A stretch of DNA of 23,144 nt from Peptococcaceae bacterium UBA2264 (GCA_002347475.1 DDXI01000091.1:14172-37315); one strand, 5' to 3'. Counted from the first letter of the stretch, positions 1 to 7,747 are shown. A program made the numbers and translations. Notes: generated by a model not told the origin, from the sequence alone.

Positions 1-263
1 ACTTCGTCGCCTTCCTTGATTCCAGAGTATTCACCTAAAATAACGCAGCCGATGTTATCTTCTTCCAGGTTCATGGCCATGCCATAAATTCCTCCCGGAA
101 ATTCCAGGAGTTCACCGGACATTGCCTTTTCTAATCCGTAAACACGGGCAATACCGTCTCCAACTTGAATGACTGTTCCGACATCAACAACTTCAATTTC
201 GCTTTTATAGCGTTCAATTTGTTGCTTGATAATGGAACTGATTTCTTCTGGACGTAAGTTCAT
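1..263 (-). CDS. atpA: F1 ATP synthase subunit alpha, N-terminal part (cut by window edge)
   Basis: Only the first 87 codons are inside the window; the gene runs off base 1. The translation starts MNLRPEEISSIIKQQIE and continues through VGDGIARVYGLEKAM and GELLEFPGG, which is the N-terminal beta-barrel typical of bacterial F1 alpha. The nucleotide-binding domain is outside the window. Alpha forms the F1 hexamer with beta and carries the non-catalytic nucleotide sites on the cytoplasmic face of the membrane. The ATG at 263 follows a G-rich ribosome binding site (AGGGGTGA). It lies 41 bases after atpH in the same operon. The identity is secure despite truncation. Confidence 0.95.
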   Translation of the reverse strand, partial: MNLRPEEISSIIKQQIERYKSEIEVVDVGTVIQVGDGIARVYGLEKAMSGELLEFPGGIYGMAMNLEEDNIGCVILGEYSGIKEGDE

Positions 264-304
264 CCTGCTATTTCACCCCTATTCCCTGAGGTTATTCTTT
301 GCTG

Positions 305-835
305 TTAACCAAGTTTTTCCCGCATCCGGCTAAGTGAACTGGCAATACTGCCATCCAGAACCCGGTCGCCAATGTGGACCAAAGCTCCCCCGATTAAATC
401 GGCACGCAATTCACTGACCAGACGGATATTCTTACCGGTTAAACGAGCCAGTTCTTTTTTCAGTCGTTCTTTTTGGCTAGCACTTAAAGGTGTAGCACTG
501 ACCACTTTGGCTTCAACAATCTGCCGGGCCTCATCGGCCAGCCGGGTAAATTCCTGTTGAATCGGCTTCAGAAAATTCTGCCGCCGGCGGTCAATCAGCA
601 AGAAAATAAAATTATGCATTACCTCGCTGATCTTGCCTTCAAAAATATTGTCGATGAAGGACTTCTTTTCTGTCAAGGAAATATGAGGATGATTCAAGAC
701 CTGGGCAATTTCCTCATTTTCCTCAACTATCTGGGTTATCTCTCTGAATTCTTTATCAAAATCATCCAGAGATATCTTAACAGCTATTTCAAATAAGGCC
801 TGCGCATACCTCTGAGCTAAGGCTCCACTTAACAT
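305..835 (-). CDS. atpH: F1 ATP synthase subunit delta
   Basis: This 176-residue protein is the usual length for bacterial delta (OSCP), the peripheral-stalk cap joining subunit b to the top of F1. The N-terminus LAQRYAQALFEIA is the family's opening helix. The C-terminal part LIGGALVHIGDRVLDGSI matches the conserved delta signature (GG...IGD..lDgSi). Its ATG overlaps the end of atpF by 7 bases (829-835), so the two are probably translationally coupled, in keeping with the need for matched b and delta amounts. Nothing is unusual in length or composition. Confidence 0.96.
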   Translation of the reverse strand: MLSGALAQRYAQALFEIAVKISLDDFDKEFREITQIVEENEEIAQVLNHPHISLTEKKSFIDNIFEGKISEVMHNFIFLLIDRRRQNFLKPIQQEFTRLADEARQIVEAKVVSATPLSASQKERLKKELARLTGKNIRLVSELRADLIGGALVHIGDRVLDGSIASSLSRMREKLG

Positions 836-1323
836 GGCATTTCCCCTACCTCTTGAATAAATTGCTCAATGAGTTTTTCCTGATTGGGCATGTCAAGCTT
901 CTGACGGATAATTTTTTCTGCAACAGCGATCGATAAATCAGCCACTTGAGCTTTAACCTCTGAAACAGCCCGATCACGTTCCCGCTCGATATCAACTAAA
1001 GCAGACTTCTTAATTTTCTCGGCTTCTTCGCGGGCTAAAGCTAATATTTCCACAGTCCGCTCTTCACTAACTTTAGTAGCCTTGGCAATAACTTCTTGAG
1101 CTTCTTGCCGGGCCTGGCGCATTTCGTCCTGATATTCTTTTTTGATTTGCTCTGCTTGTTGTCTTTCTTCCTGTGCCTGAGTCAAGGTGTTTTCGATATT
1201 GATACGCCGTTGTTCCATCATATTCATCAGAGGCTTCCAGGCATATTTACTGAGAAGCCAAACGAGCAGCAAGAAGGATATGATCTGCGCTGGTAAAGTA
1301 TAGTCAAAATGTAGGATATTCAT
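829..1323 (-). CDS. atpF: F0 ATP synthase subunit b
   Basis: This 164-residue protein has one hydrophobic N-terminal segment (about residues 8-26, IISFLLLVWLLSKYAWKPL). A long charged, Glu/Lys/Arg/Gln-rich region follows, predicted to be a coiled coil, as expected for the peripheral-stalk b dimer that links F0 to F1 through delta. Membrane anchor followed by an extended helix is the family architecture. The ATG at 1323 is preceded by a strong purine-rich site (AGAGGGGG). The gene lies 110 bases after atpE, and that gap contains a perfect 8-bp hairpin. It overlaps atpH by 7 bases. Confidence 0.96.
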   Translation of the reverse strand: MNILHFDYTLPAQIISFLLLVWLLSKYAWKPLMNMMEQRRINIENTLTQAQEERQQAEQIKKEYQDEMRQARQEAQEVIAKATKVSEERTVEILALAREEAEKIKKSALVDIERERDRAVSEVKAQVADLSIAVAEKIIRQKLDMPNQEKLIEQFIQEVGEMPC

Positions 1324-1366
1324 CGTTTACCCCCTCTCTCGTCAGTTCGTCTGGGAAAGACTTTTT

Positions 1367-1392
1367 CAAGGGGGAACTCACGTCCCCCCTTG
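1367..1392 (-). promoter_or_regulatory. Intra-operon hairpin between atpE and atpF
   Basis: Bases 1367-1374 (CAAGGGGG) are exactly complementary to 1385-1392, giving an 8-bp stem with a 10-base loop in the 110-base atpE-atpF gap. Read on the transcribed minus strand it is followed by an A-rich stretch rather than a T run, so it is not an intrinsic terminator. A stable stem just after atpE could shield the atpE message from 3' decay and help make more c than b subunits. That role is inference from the stoichiometric demand. Confidence 0.5.
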
Positions 1393-1433
1393 TTCCTAGC
1401 GGGCGTAAGATAGCTCTTCACCCACATTAAGAC

Positions 1434-1658
1434 TTACTTCAGATAGAGGAGAAGACCAACGACCCAGGAAAGAATCGGCAAAGCTTCGATCAAACCAACG
1501 CCGATAAACATGATTCCTTGCAGTGAGCCTTTAGCCTCTGGCTGGCGGGAAACACCTTCGATTGTCTTGGAAATAACATTACCATTACCAATTGAAGCTC
1601 CCAGGGCAGCTAATCCACAAGCTAAACCTGCACCTATCATTGCGCCTAATAATTCCAC
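1434..1658 (-). CDS. atpE: F0 ATP synthase subunit c (proteolipid)
   Basis: This 74-residue hairpin protein has two membrane helices joined by the polar loop RQPEAKG (from Arg38). The ion-binding carboxylate is Glu58 in GLIEALPIL. The residues after it are Ala-Leu, where Na+-binding rings such as Ilyobacter have Ser-Thr, and the position of the Na+-ligating Gln in the first helix is Asn25. This argues for proton coupling (inference from family comparison). The start is GTG at 1658, 7 bases after a near-perfect AAAGGAGG, a strong site suited to the most abundant subunit. Gaps of 161 and 110 bases on either side both carry hairpins, unlike the tight spacing elsewhere in the operon. Confidence 0.96.
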   Translation of the reverse strand: MELLGAMIGAGLACGLAALGASIGNGNVISKTIEGVSRQPEAKGSLQGIMFIGVGLIEALPILSWVVGLLLYLK

Positions 1659-1742
1659 AGAGTTTCCTCCTTTCTTAATACCCCGAATAAAAAGTTATTC
1701 CCTCAGTACGTCTTAACGTTACTGAAAATGGGCAATACGTAA

Positions 1743-1809
1743 CAGAAGTCAGAGTTCAAAAGCCAAATATCTCTAACCCGACTTCTGAAGCAACTTGTTC
1801 CGAAACAAG
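1743..1809 (-). promoter_or_regulatory. Two hairpins in the atpB-atpE gap
   Basis: Bases 1743-1750 (CAGAAGTC) pair exactly with 1780-1787, with a further AGAG/CTCT pairing inside (1751-1754 with 1771-1774). Next to it, 1794-1799 (CTTGTT) pairs with 1804-1809 around a 4-base loop. Neither has a T run on the minus strand. They occupy the leader ahead of the atpE ribosome binding site and, with the hairpin after atpE, isolate the c-subunit message. A role in processing or translation is inferred. Confidence 0.4.
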
Positions 1810-1819
1810 GTTCCGGGAC

Positions 1820-2569
1820 TTAATGGGATTCCGAGACTGCCTGACCAATATAGGCAGTTGTTAGTACCGTAAAAACAAATGATTGAATTGCGCCGATAAA
1901 CAGGCTGAACCCCAGCCAAATGGTATCCGGAAAAATTGCCGGGAGAACATAAATACCGGGCAGCATTAAAATTACTTTAATCAGAACTTCTCCTGCGAAG
2001 ATGTTGCCAAATAGACGGAAAGCCAAGGTCATCGGTTTGGCAAGCAAATCAATGAGATGTATTGGTAAAAACACAGGAATCGGCTCAATAAAGTGTTTGA
2101 AATATTTTGCTCCCCTATGTTTAATACCAAGAAATAATACCAAAGTAATACTCAGAAGGGCTAAGGCAATCGTTGTATTGATGTCAGCTGTCGGAGACAT
2201 CAGGCTTGGTCCCTCGAAGATCTTATTAAGTTGGGCCCATTCAACCCCAAAATGTTCGAATAAATTAAGGGTGAAATTCGGTATGAGCCCGAGTACATTG
2301 GAAAAGAAAATAAACATGATCAATGTTACCAAATAAGCTAGTAAAGGGCGTCCTTTTTCATAGTCCATATTGTCTGTGATCAACCCTCGAACAAAGTCAA
2401 TGATCCACTCCAGGATATTTTGCATCTTTCCTGGTTTACCACTTGTCAAATGACGTACACCTAAAAAACATAAAATTAAGATGAAGGCCATTACCAGCCA
2501 AGTCATTGTTAATGTCTTTCCGTGGAACGTCATATTTCCAAGGTGCCAAAGAACTGTTTCTTCATGCAT
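1820..2569 (-). CDS. atpB: F0 ATP synthase subunit a
   Basis: This 249-residue multi-spanning membrane protein forms the proton half-channels against the c ring. The essential arginine is Arg185 in the family signature LAFRLFGNIFAGE. The C-terminal helix, ending with a Gln in YIGQAV, is also characteristic. Several hydrophobic segments are visible (about 23-40, 75-97, 133-150, 186-211, 215-241). The ATG at 2569 follows AAGGGGTGA at good spacing, 7 bases after atpI. No residue expected for function appears to be missing. Confidence 0.97.
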   Translation of the reverse strand: MHEETVLWHLGNMTFHGKTLTMTWLVMAFILILCFLGVRHLTSGKPGKMQNILEWIIDFVRGLITDNMDYEKGRPLLAYLVTLIMFIFFSNVLGLIPNFTLNLFEHFGVEWAQLNKIFEGPSLMSPTADINTTIALALLSITLVLFLGIKHRGAKYFKHFIEPIPVFLPIHLIDLLAKPMTLAFRLFGNIFAGEVLIKVILMLPGIYVLPAIFPDTIWLGFSLFIGAIQSFVFTVLTTAYIGQAVSESH

Positions 2570-2576
2570 TCTGTTA

Positions 2577-2930
2577 TCACCCCTTTCCGTTCAAAATATG
2601 CCGCCGCAATATTAAAATCAGGGATACCGGAATCCCAACTGCTATTCCTGCTACCAAGCTGGGAAGCCATGCCGTTTGAAAACGGGCAATCCCGACGACA
2701 ACCAATGAAATTGCGCCTAAACGCAGAAAAAATCCCCGGTGCATGCGTTTGAGCGCTTCAGGTACACTGACCTGGACCGAATATTCTGTATCACGGTAAA
2801 GAAATTTAGAACTTATAAAACTTAGCCAGTAACCCAGTAATGCTCCAAACCAAGCTTTATTACCGGAAATGGCAATTGCCAGCAATATACAAATCATGCC
2901 GCCCAGAAAAGCTGCCTTCTCAGTTCTCAT
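2577..2930 (-). CDS. atpI: ATP synthase subunit I (AtpI-like)
   Basis: This is a 117-residue, strongly hydrophobic protein with about four predicted membrane helices (roughly 7-25, 28-44, 68-84, 89-110). Its position directly ahead of atpB fits the AtpI family, proposed to assist c-ring assembly or ion supply. Sequence conservation in this family is low, so the call rests on topology, length and context. It overlaps the upstream small membrane protein by 11 bases, consistent with translational coupling, and ends 7 bases before atpB. It is not a structural subunit of the finished enzyme in characterised systems. Confidence 0.8.
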   Translation of the reverse strand: MRTEKAAFLGGMICILLAIAISGNKAWFGALLGYWLSFISSKFLYRDTEYSVQVSVPEALKRMHRGFFLRLGAISLVVVGIARFQTAWLPSLVAGIAVGIPVSLILILRRHILNGKG

Positions 2931-3150
2931 TATCAGTTTTTCCGATTTTCATAAGGGTCAGCACGATATTTATCCCTCCGAGTATTACTCCAGCGAGTAT
3001 CAGAATCAATTGCATCCAGGGACGGGTCCCCCAGAGGTTATCCAGATAACGGCCCAGAAAAAAACCGCCTAGTACCAGTCCTGCCAAAGTTGTTGCAATA
3101 GTTGTTCCAAACGCTATAGCCTTCAGCAGGACTTTGCGGTTTTCTGCCAT
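2920..3150 (-). CDS. atpZ: AtpZ/AtpI family small membrane protein
   Basis: This 76-residue protein has two predicted membrane helices and the family motif GGFFLGRYLDNLWGT between them, typical of the 'F0F1-ATPase gene 1' (AtpZ) proteins that open many Firmicute atp operons. In Bacillus pseudofirmus AtpZ and AtpI act together in divalent-cation handling; that function is known for the relative and only inferred here. I prefer the ATG at 3150, which is 8 bases after AAGGATG, over an in-frame TTG two codons upstream at 3156. It is the first gene of the operon and overlaps atpI by 11 bases. Confidence 0.82.
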   Translation of the reverse strand: MAENRKVLLKAIAFGTTIATTLAGLVLGGFFLGRYLDNLWGTRPWMQLILILAGVILGGINIVLTLMKIGKTDNEN

Positions 3151-3463
3151 ACTCAATTCATCCTTATAACCATATTATAACCATATTTGTATACCCGCTA
3201 AACCTGATTATGTACTTTCCTTGACCAGGCAAACTGCAGCTTTGTCGAAACGCAACTTTGTCGAAATGTCGAAACCAGGACCTGACGAAGGCCCTATCCT
3301 CAGCTGACAAGAGTACTACTATTACCTGACCAATGTACTATTATTCGCCAAGCAACCCCGAATTCCTGCTATCCAGGACAGATGATTATAGTATTATTTT
3401 CAGGATTCTTTTCCGGAGCAACATTTAATCTCATTTTTCGTAACAATTTCTGTTTATTAGCTA
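3151..3463. other. Intergenic region ahead of the ATP synthase operon
   Basis: No gene is seen in this stretch between wecB and atpZ. On the minus strand it has two perfect TATAAT hexamers (3174-3179 and 3385-3390), but neither has a recognisable -35 element at 16-18 bases, so I do not call a promoter. An octamer repeat lies at 3243-3274. An AT-rich 8-bp inverted repeat (3454-3461 with 3470-3477) overlaps the wecB stop but has no T tail. The operon promoter is probably somewhere in this gap. Confidence 0.5.
3243..3274. repeat. Octamer repeat TGTCGAAA, three copies in 8-base phase
   Basis: TGTCGAAA occurs at 3243-3250, 3259-3266 and 3267-3274, that is at offsets 0, 16 and 24. The missing second slot is filled by CGCAACTT. 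The copies lie about 95-125 bases ahead of the atpZ start. They could be a protein-binding array or a relic of local duplication. I do not recognise the motif. Confidence 0.5.
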
Positions 3464-4582
3464 TTATTTGCTAATAATCCCGGCAATGCGTTCAGCTGCC
3501 CGGCCGTCTCCATAGGGGTTAATACTCATGGCCATAATCTTGTAGGCCTGCTCGTCAGTCAATAAACGGTTCAGTTCAGCAAAGACTTTTTCATAGTTCG
3601 TCCCCACTAGAGAGACTGTCCCGGCAGCAACTGCCTCCGGCCGTTCAGTCGTATCCCTGACAACAAGGACAGGCTTGCCCAGAGAAGGCGCTTCCTCCTG
3701 AATTCCTCCGGAATCCGTTAAAATCAGATAAGCCTTGGCCATCAGATTAACAAATGGCTCATAGTCCATGGGTTCAATCAGATGCACCCTGGAGTTTGCC
3801 CCCAATACTTCTTCCACAACTTCCCGAACTTTGGGATTTTTATGTACTGGAAAAAGAACATAAGTATCCGGATATTTTGCTAGTATCCCGGCTAAAGCGC
3901 GGTAAATCTGGCGCATAGGCTCTCCCAAATTTTCCCGGCGGTGCGTCGTAACCATAATCATCCGCCTGCCCTTTTCCCTGGCCAGAATCTGGCGAATTTC
4001 CTTGTTGACAAAAATATAATTCTGCCTGACCGTAGCCAGGAGAGCATCGATCACCGTATTACCGGTTATGTGGATATCATCTGCCAATATCCCTTCCCGC
4101 AAAAGATTGTCCCTGGCTGTTGTGGTGGGAGCAAAGTGCAGATCAGTTAAAGAAGAAGTGAGTTTACGGTTCATTTCTTCCGGATAGGGAGAATATTTGT
4201 TGCCGGTACGCAGCCCGGCCTCCACATGGCCTACTGGTATTTTGGCATAAAAAGCCGCCAGGGCTGCAGCAAAGGTGGTTGTCGTATCTCCGTGAACCAG
4301 AACTAACTCCGGCTTTTCCTGCTGCAAAACTTCTCTAAGCCCCTGCAAAACTCTGGCCGTAATGTCTGTCAGGGTTTGTCCTGCTTTCATTAAGTTAAGG
4401 TCAAAATCCGGTTTTATCTGAAACAACTGTAAAACCTGATCCAGCATCTCCCTGTGCTGAGCTGTTACTGTCACTTGACAGTGTATACTATCCCTGCGGC
4501 AGAGAGCCTGGATCACCGGAGCCATTTTAATAGCTTCCGGACGGGTCCCAAACACAACCATAATTTTACGCCGATTAGTCAC
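3464..4582 (-). CDS. wecB: UDP-N-acetylglucosamine 2-epimerase (non-hydrolysing)
   Basis: The enzyme interconverts UDP-GlcNAc and UDP-ManNAc for teichoic-acid linkage units or other surface glycans. Family motifs are in order (numbered from the GTG): GTRPEAIKMAP at 12, HGDTTTT at 97, HVEAGLRT at 119, YPEE at 133, THRRENLG at 213, and SGGIQEEAPSLGKPVLV followed by RDTTERPE near the C-terminus. The length of 372 residues is normal. I choose GTG at 4582 because AAGGATG lies about 8 bases upstream; a TTG at 4600 would add six residues outside the family consensus. It lies 59 bases after the dCMP deaminase gene and is probably the last gene of the rpiB-led operon. Confidence 0.95.
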   Translation of the reverse strand: MTNRRKIMVVFGTRPEAIKMAPVIQALCRRDSIHCQVTVTAQHREMLDQVLQLFQIKPDFDLNLMKAGQTLTDITARVLQGLREVLQQEKPELVLVHGDTTTTFAAALAAFYAKIPVGHVEAGLRTGNKYSPYPEEMNRKLTSSLTDLHFAPTTTARDNLLREGILADDIHITGNTVIDALLATVRQNYIFVNKEIRQILAREKGRRMIMVTTHRRENLGEPMRQIYRALAGILAKYPDTYVLFPVHKNPKVREVVEEVLGANSRVHLIEPMDYEPFVNLMAKAYLILTDSGGIQEEAPSLGKPVLVVRDTTERPEAVAAGTVSLVGTNYEKVFAELNRLLTDEQAYKIMAMSINPYGDGRAAERIAGIISK

Positions 4583-4641
4583 CTTGCAACATCCTTCCAA
4601 CTGCCGGCTCTATGCACATACCTGCCGGCGGCAGATATGCC

Positions 4642-5094
4642 TTACTTATAGGGCAATAACTCCAGGCCGGATTCTTCCACCATATCCAAGGCCATGGGGT
4701 CAGGATATGGACTGGCATAAATTACTCTTTTGATTCCTGCATTAATAATCATCTTGGTGCAAAGCACACAGGGCTGAACAGAGGTATACATATCCGCCCC
4801 TTCTATAGCTACCCCATGCCGGGCGGCCTGCAAGAGGGCATTTTGTTCGGCATGCACAGCCCGGCAAATCTCTGTCCGCTCGCCTGGCTGAATATTCAGA
4901 ACTTCCCGCAAACAGCCGACTTCACCGCAGTGCCTGAGTCCTGAGGGACTTCCATTATAGCCGGTGCTCAAAATCTGTTTATCTTTGACAATAACGGCGC
5001 CTACCTGACGCCGCATACAGGTAGACCGGCTGGCTACCAGCTGGGCAATTTGCATAAAATAACTGTCCCAGCTGGGACGCTCCGATTTGCTCAT
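4642..5094 (-). CDS. Deoxycytidylate (dCMP) deaminase, zinc-dependent
   Basis: This 150-residue cytidine-deaminase-fold protein has catalytic zinc motifs HAE (His81, Glu83) and PCVLC (Cys109, Cys112). The insert containing GYNGSPSGLRHC and the CRAVHAEQNALLQAA block are typical of dCMP deaminases of the ComEB type, which convert dCMP to dUMP for thymidylate synthesis. The ATG at 5094 follows AGGAACGAG. It sits between glyA and wecB. GlyA makes the methylene-tetrahydrofolate that thymidylate synthase uses on dUMP, so its neighbourhood with glyA is metabolically sensible, though that link is inference. The name comEB/dcd is used in relatives. Confidence 0.93.
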   Translation of the reverse strand: MSKSERPSWDSYFMQIAQLVASRSTCMRRQVGAVIVKDKQILSTGYNGSPSGLRHCGEVGCLREVLNIQPGERTEICRAVHAEQNALLQAARHGVAIEGADMYTSVQPCVLCTKMIINAGIKRVIYASPYPDPMALDMVEESGLELLPYK

Positions 5095-5211
5095 TATCTC
5101 GTTCCTATCTTTTGATATTTAAGCGCTGCTTTCTGCTGCATAATATTATTCCTGTCAGGCACAGTTTATCTGCCATACCACAGACAGCAGATTCACAGCA
5201 GGAATTCGATC

Positions 5212-6471
5212 TTAGCCAATATTTTGATAAAGCGGAAACTCCCGGCATAATTCCTCGACAATTCGCCTTGCTTCGGCCAACCGGGAAGCATTATTTTCTC
5301 TGGAAGTCAAGGCCAGATCTATAGCCAAAGCTATTCTCTCCATAGCCTCCGGAGTCATACCCCTGGTTGTGACAGCTGGGGTTCCGATCCGGATGCCACT
5401 GGTTATAAAAGGGCTGGCCTTATCGAATGGAATCGTATTTTTATTAACGGTAATGCCGACCTCATCCAGGATGAATTCAGCTCCTTTACCTGTTAAACCC
5501 TTGGTCTGTACATCCAGGAGCATGAGATGGTTATCCGTTCCTCCCGAAACCAAACGAAAACCGCGGGCACTCAAAGCCTGAGCCAAAGCCTTGGCATTAT
5601 CTACGGTGCACTGCTGGTACACGGAAAACTCGGGCTGCAGAGCTTCCCCGAAAGCCACTGCTTTAGCGGCAATAACATGCATGAGCGGCCCGCCCTGGAT
5701 GCCCGGGAATATGGCTTTATCAATTTTTTGGGCAAATTCGGAAGGACAAAGTATCATTCCGCCCCGGGGACCGCGCAAAGTTTTATGGGTTGTCGTGGTC
5801 ACAAAATGGGCATGGGGAATAGGATTGGGATGGATTCCTGTGGCCACCAGACCGGCAATATGGGCCATATCGACCATCAGCAGTGACCCGGTTTCATCGG
5901 CAATTTCCCTAAGTCTGGCGAAATCGATTATCCGGGGATAGGCACTGGCCCCGGCCACAATTAATTTAGGCCGGTGCTGCTGGGCCAGAGTCCGTACTTG
6001 TTCATAATCCAGCTGTTCTGTCTCCGGATCCACACCATAGGGAACGAAATTATAATACATTCCGGAGATATTGACCGGACTGCCGTGAGTCAAATGGCCC
6101 CCATGAGTCAAATCCATCCCCAGAACCGTATCGCCCAGTTTCAATACTGCAAAATAGACTGCTGTATTGGCCTGGGCCCCGGAATGGGGCTGAACATTGG
6201 CATGCTCTGCACCAAAAAGCTTTTTAGCCCGCTCCCGGGCCAGATCCTCAACTATATCTACATATTCACAGCCGCCGTAATAACGTTTGCCTGGATACCC
6301 TTCAGCATATTTATTGGTAAGTACAGATCCCTGAGCAGCCATAACCGCCCGACTGACAAAATTCTCTGAAGCAATCATCTCAATCTTATACTGCTGACGT
6401 TTTTCCTCCTGCTCAATAGCCTGGGCTACTTCGGGATCCTGAGCCAGAATCCATTGTTTAATGTAATCCAT
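5212..6471 (-). CDS. glyA: Serine hydroxymethyltransferase
   Basis: This PLP enzyme converts serine and tetrahydrofolate to glycine and 5,10-methylene-tetrahydrofolate in the cytoplasm. The cofactor lysine is Lys230 in TTTTHKTLRGPRGG. Asp201 and His204 lie in VDMAHIAG, and the N-terminal IASENFVS and YAEGYPGKRYYGG blocks are intact. The length of 419 residues is usual. The ATG at 6471 follows AGGAGTG. The order rpiB-ywlG-glyA matches the Bacillus ywlF-ywlG-glyA arrangement. I see no glycine riboswitch or T-box in the 179-base gap upstream. Confidence 0.98.
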   Translation of the reverse strand: MDYIKQWILAQDPEVAQAIEQEEKRQQYKIEMIASENFVSRAVMAAQGSVLTNKYAEGYPGKRYYGGCEYVDIVEDLARERAKKLFGAEHANVQPHSGAQANTAVYFAVLKLGDTVLGMDLTHGGHLTHGSPVNISGMYYNFVPYGVDPETEQLDYEQVRTLAQQHRPKLIVAGASAYPRIIDFARLREIADETGSLLMVDMAHIAGLVATGIHPNPIPHAHFVTTTTHKTLRGPRGGMILCPSEFAQKIDKAIFPGIQGGPLMHVIAAKAVAFGEALQPEFSVYQQCTVDNAKALAQALSARGFRLVSGGTDNHLMLLDVQTKGLTGKGAEFILDEVGITVNKNTIPFDKASPFITSGIRIGTPAVTTRGMTPEAMERIALAIDLALTSRENNASRLAEARRIVEELCREFPLYQNIG

Positions 6472-6618
6472 ATTGTCTTATCCACACTCCTATAAACAGT
6501 AATCTGAGGCCGTACTTACCAATAACTGTTAGCGTGGCACTCACTTGATTCGTCTGCTGTAAACCCGAGGTTCCCAGCCTGATTTTCAACCCCCCAATAC
6601 CAGACTTCGGATTTTATT

Positions 6619-6640
6619 TAACGGACTTCTAACGGACTTC
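6619..6640. repeat. Tandem 11-bp duplication after ywlG
   Basis: TAACGGACTTC is repeated exactly at 6619-6629 and 6630-6640, just past the ywlG stop. The right-hand copy also takes part in a 6-bp inverted repeat (AACGGA/TCCGTT) reaching toward the stop codon. There is no T run, so it is not a terminator. It is probably slippage-derived. Confidence 0.55.
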
Positions 6641-6650
6641 GAAACTCCGT

Positions 6651-7220
6651 TCACGGATATACTGCCCGGGCACCGCCGATTAAACGCGGCCGGGTACAGG
6701 CAAATGTAATATGAGCCTGGCCCAAGGACCCGACCTGCAGGCGCAATGGGATAACAACCGGTCTCAGATGCATTCCGATGAAGGTATCTCCGATATCGAT
6801 TCCGGCATGTCCCTGCAGTACTTCGACCATCTGTGGAGCTGTATAACTTTGCCAGGCCTGAACGGTCATAGCTCCCCCGGCATCCAGGACAGGCAAAACA
6901 GTAACCTGTTCCAGTTTATAATAATCAGCACAAGCTTCTTCCACCACCAAAGCCCTGTTGATATGCTCGCAACCCTGCACAGCCAGAAAGACATCATACC
7001 GGCCGACCCATTTCAGTAACGGCGGCAATAATGCTTCAGCCACTGCCAGACTGCTGCCCCGGCCGATTTGTCGGCCCCTGACTTCACTGGTGCTGCAACC
7101 CAAAACCAGGATTTGCTTGGGCCGCAGTTTAACTTTAGCAAAGAAATCTGTAAGAATATTTTGCCAGCAATCAGCCAACTCCAAAATCCATTGCTCTGAT
7201 TGCTTAGTTTTCTCCGTCAC
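6651..7220 (-). CDS. ywlG: TIGR01440/UPF0340 family protein YwlG
   Basis: This 189-residue protein of the YwlG (UPF0340) family has no known reaction. Recognisable blocks are LVLGCSTSEVRGRQIGRGSS, QGCEHINRALVVEE and a C-terminal HLRPVVIPLR...HITFACTRPRLIGG. It contains several conserved Cys and His residues but no membrane segment. The family almost always lies between rpiB and glyA in Firmicutes, as it does here, which suggests a link to sugar-phosphate or one-carbon metabolism, though that is only association. The start is GTG at 7220, 6 bases after AAGGA. It lies 21 bases after rpiB. Confidence 0.88.
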   Translation of the reverse strand: MTEKTKQSEQWILELADCWQNILTDFFAKVKLRPKQILVLGCSTSEVRGRQIGRGSSLAVAEALLPPLLKWVGRYDVFLAVQGCEHINRALVVEEACADYYKLEQVTVLPVLDAGGAMTVQAWQSYTAPQMVEVLQGHAGIDIGDTFIGMHLRPVVIPLRLQVGSLGQAHITFACTRPRLIGGARAVYP

Positions 7221-7241
7221 GGTTTTCCTTACTCCACCTTC

Positions 7242-7694
7242 CTAAATTTTCTCCCCGCGTTCCAGCGCCGCAATCAGCTCCAAGCGTTTACTATGTCTTC
7301 CCCCGGCAAAGTCCGTATGAAGAAAGACATCCACGATATCCAAAGCCAGTCCAACACCGATAATACGCTCACCTAAAGCAAGAATATTAGCATTATTATG
7401 TTCCCGGGCCATGCGGGCAGAATAAGTTTCTGAACATACAGCTGCTCTGATTCCGGACAATTTATTAGCTGACATGGCAATTCCCTGTCCTGTACCGCAT
7501 ACAACGATACCGTAATCAACCTGACCGTTAAGGACAGCCTGGGCAACTGCAAAGCCAAAACGCGGATAATCAACCGAATCGGTCGAATTTGTTCCGCAGT
7601 CAAGTATCTCAAACCCCTGGCCATGTAAATATTTACTGATCTCATCCTTCAGCTGAAAACCACCATGATCCGACCCCAATGCTACTCTAGCCAA
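7242..7694 (-). CDS. rpiB: Ribose-5-phosphate isomerase B
   Basis: The enzyme interconverts ribose-5-phosphate and ribulose-5-phosphate. The RpiB/LacAB fold signatures are present: GSDHGGFQLK at 7, CGTGQGIAMSANK with catalytic Cys66, and REHNNANILALGERIIG with His99. The length is 150 residues, as usual. The start is TTG at 7694 with a G-rich site (GGGGGTG) upstream; no ATG gives the conserved N-terminus. The 5' leader carries a perfect 7-bp tandem repeat ending 15 bases from the start codon, and a candidate promoter precedes that repeat. It probably leads an operon with ywlG, glyA, the dCMP deaminase gene and wecB. Confidence 0.96.
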   Translation of the reverse strand: MARVALGSDHGGFQLKDEISKYLHGQGFEILDCGTNSTDSVDYPRFGFAVAQAVLNGQVDYGIVVCGTGQGIAMSANKLSGIRAAVCSETYSARMAREHNNANILALGERIIGVGLALDIVDVFLHTDFAGGRHSKRLELIAALERGEKI

Positions 7695-7709
7695 GAAAAC
7701 ACCCCCGCC

Positions 7710-7737
7710 CTACTTCCTACTTCCTACTTCCTACTTC
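7710..7737. repeat. Four perfect 7-bp tandem repeats ahead of rpiB
   Basis: CTACTTC is repeated exactly four times (minus strand GAAGTAG). The array begins 15 bases from the rpiB TTG start and lies between the candidate promoter and the ribosome binding site. Each minus-strand unit makes an AGGAAG-like sequence that resembles a Shine-Dalgarno. Short perfect tandem arrays of this kind are prone to copy-number slippage. Confidence 0.9.
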
Positions 7738-7747
7738 CTGACATTTT

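Noticed and set aside
3454..3477. 8-bp inverted repeat at the wecB stop as a terminator.
   Set aside because: The stem is nearly all A/T and no T run follows on the minus strand.
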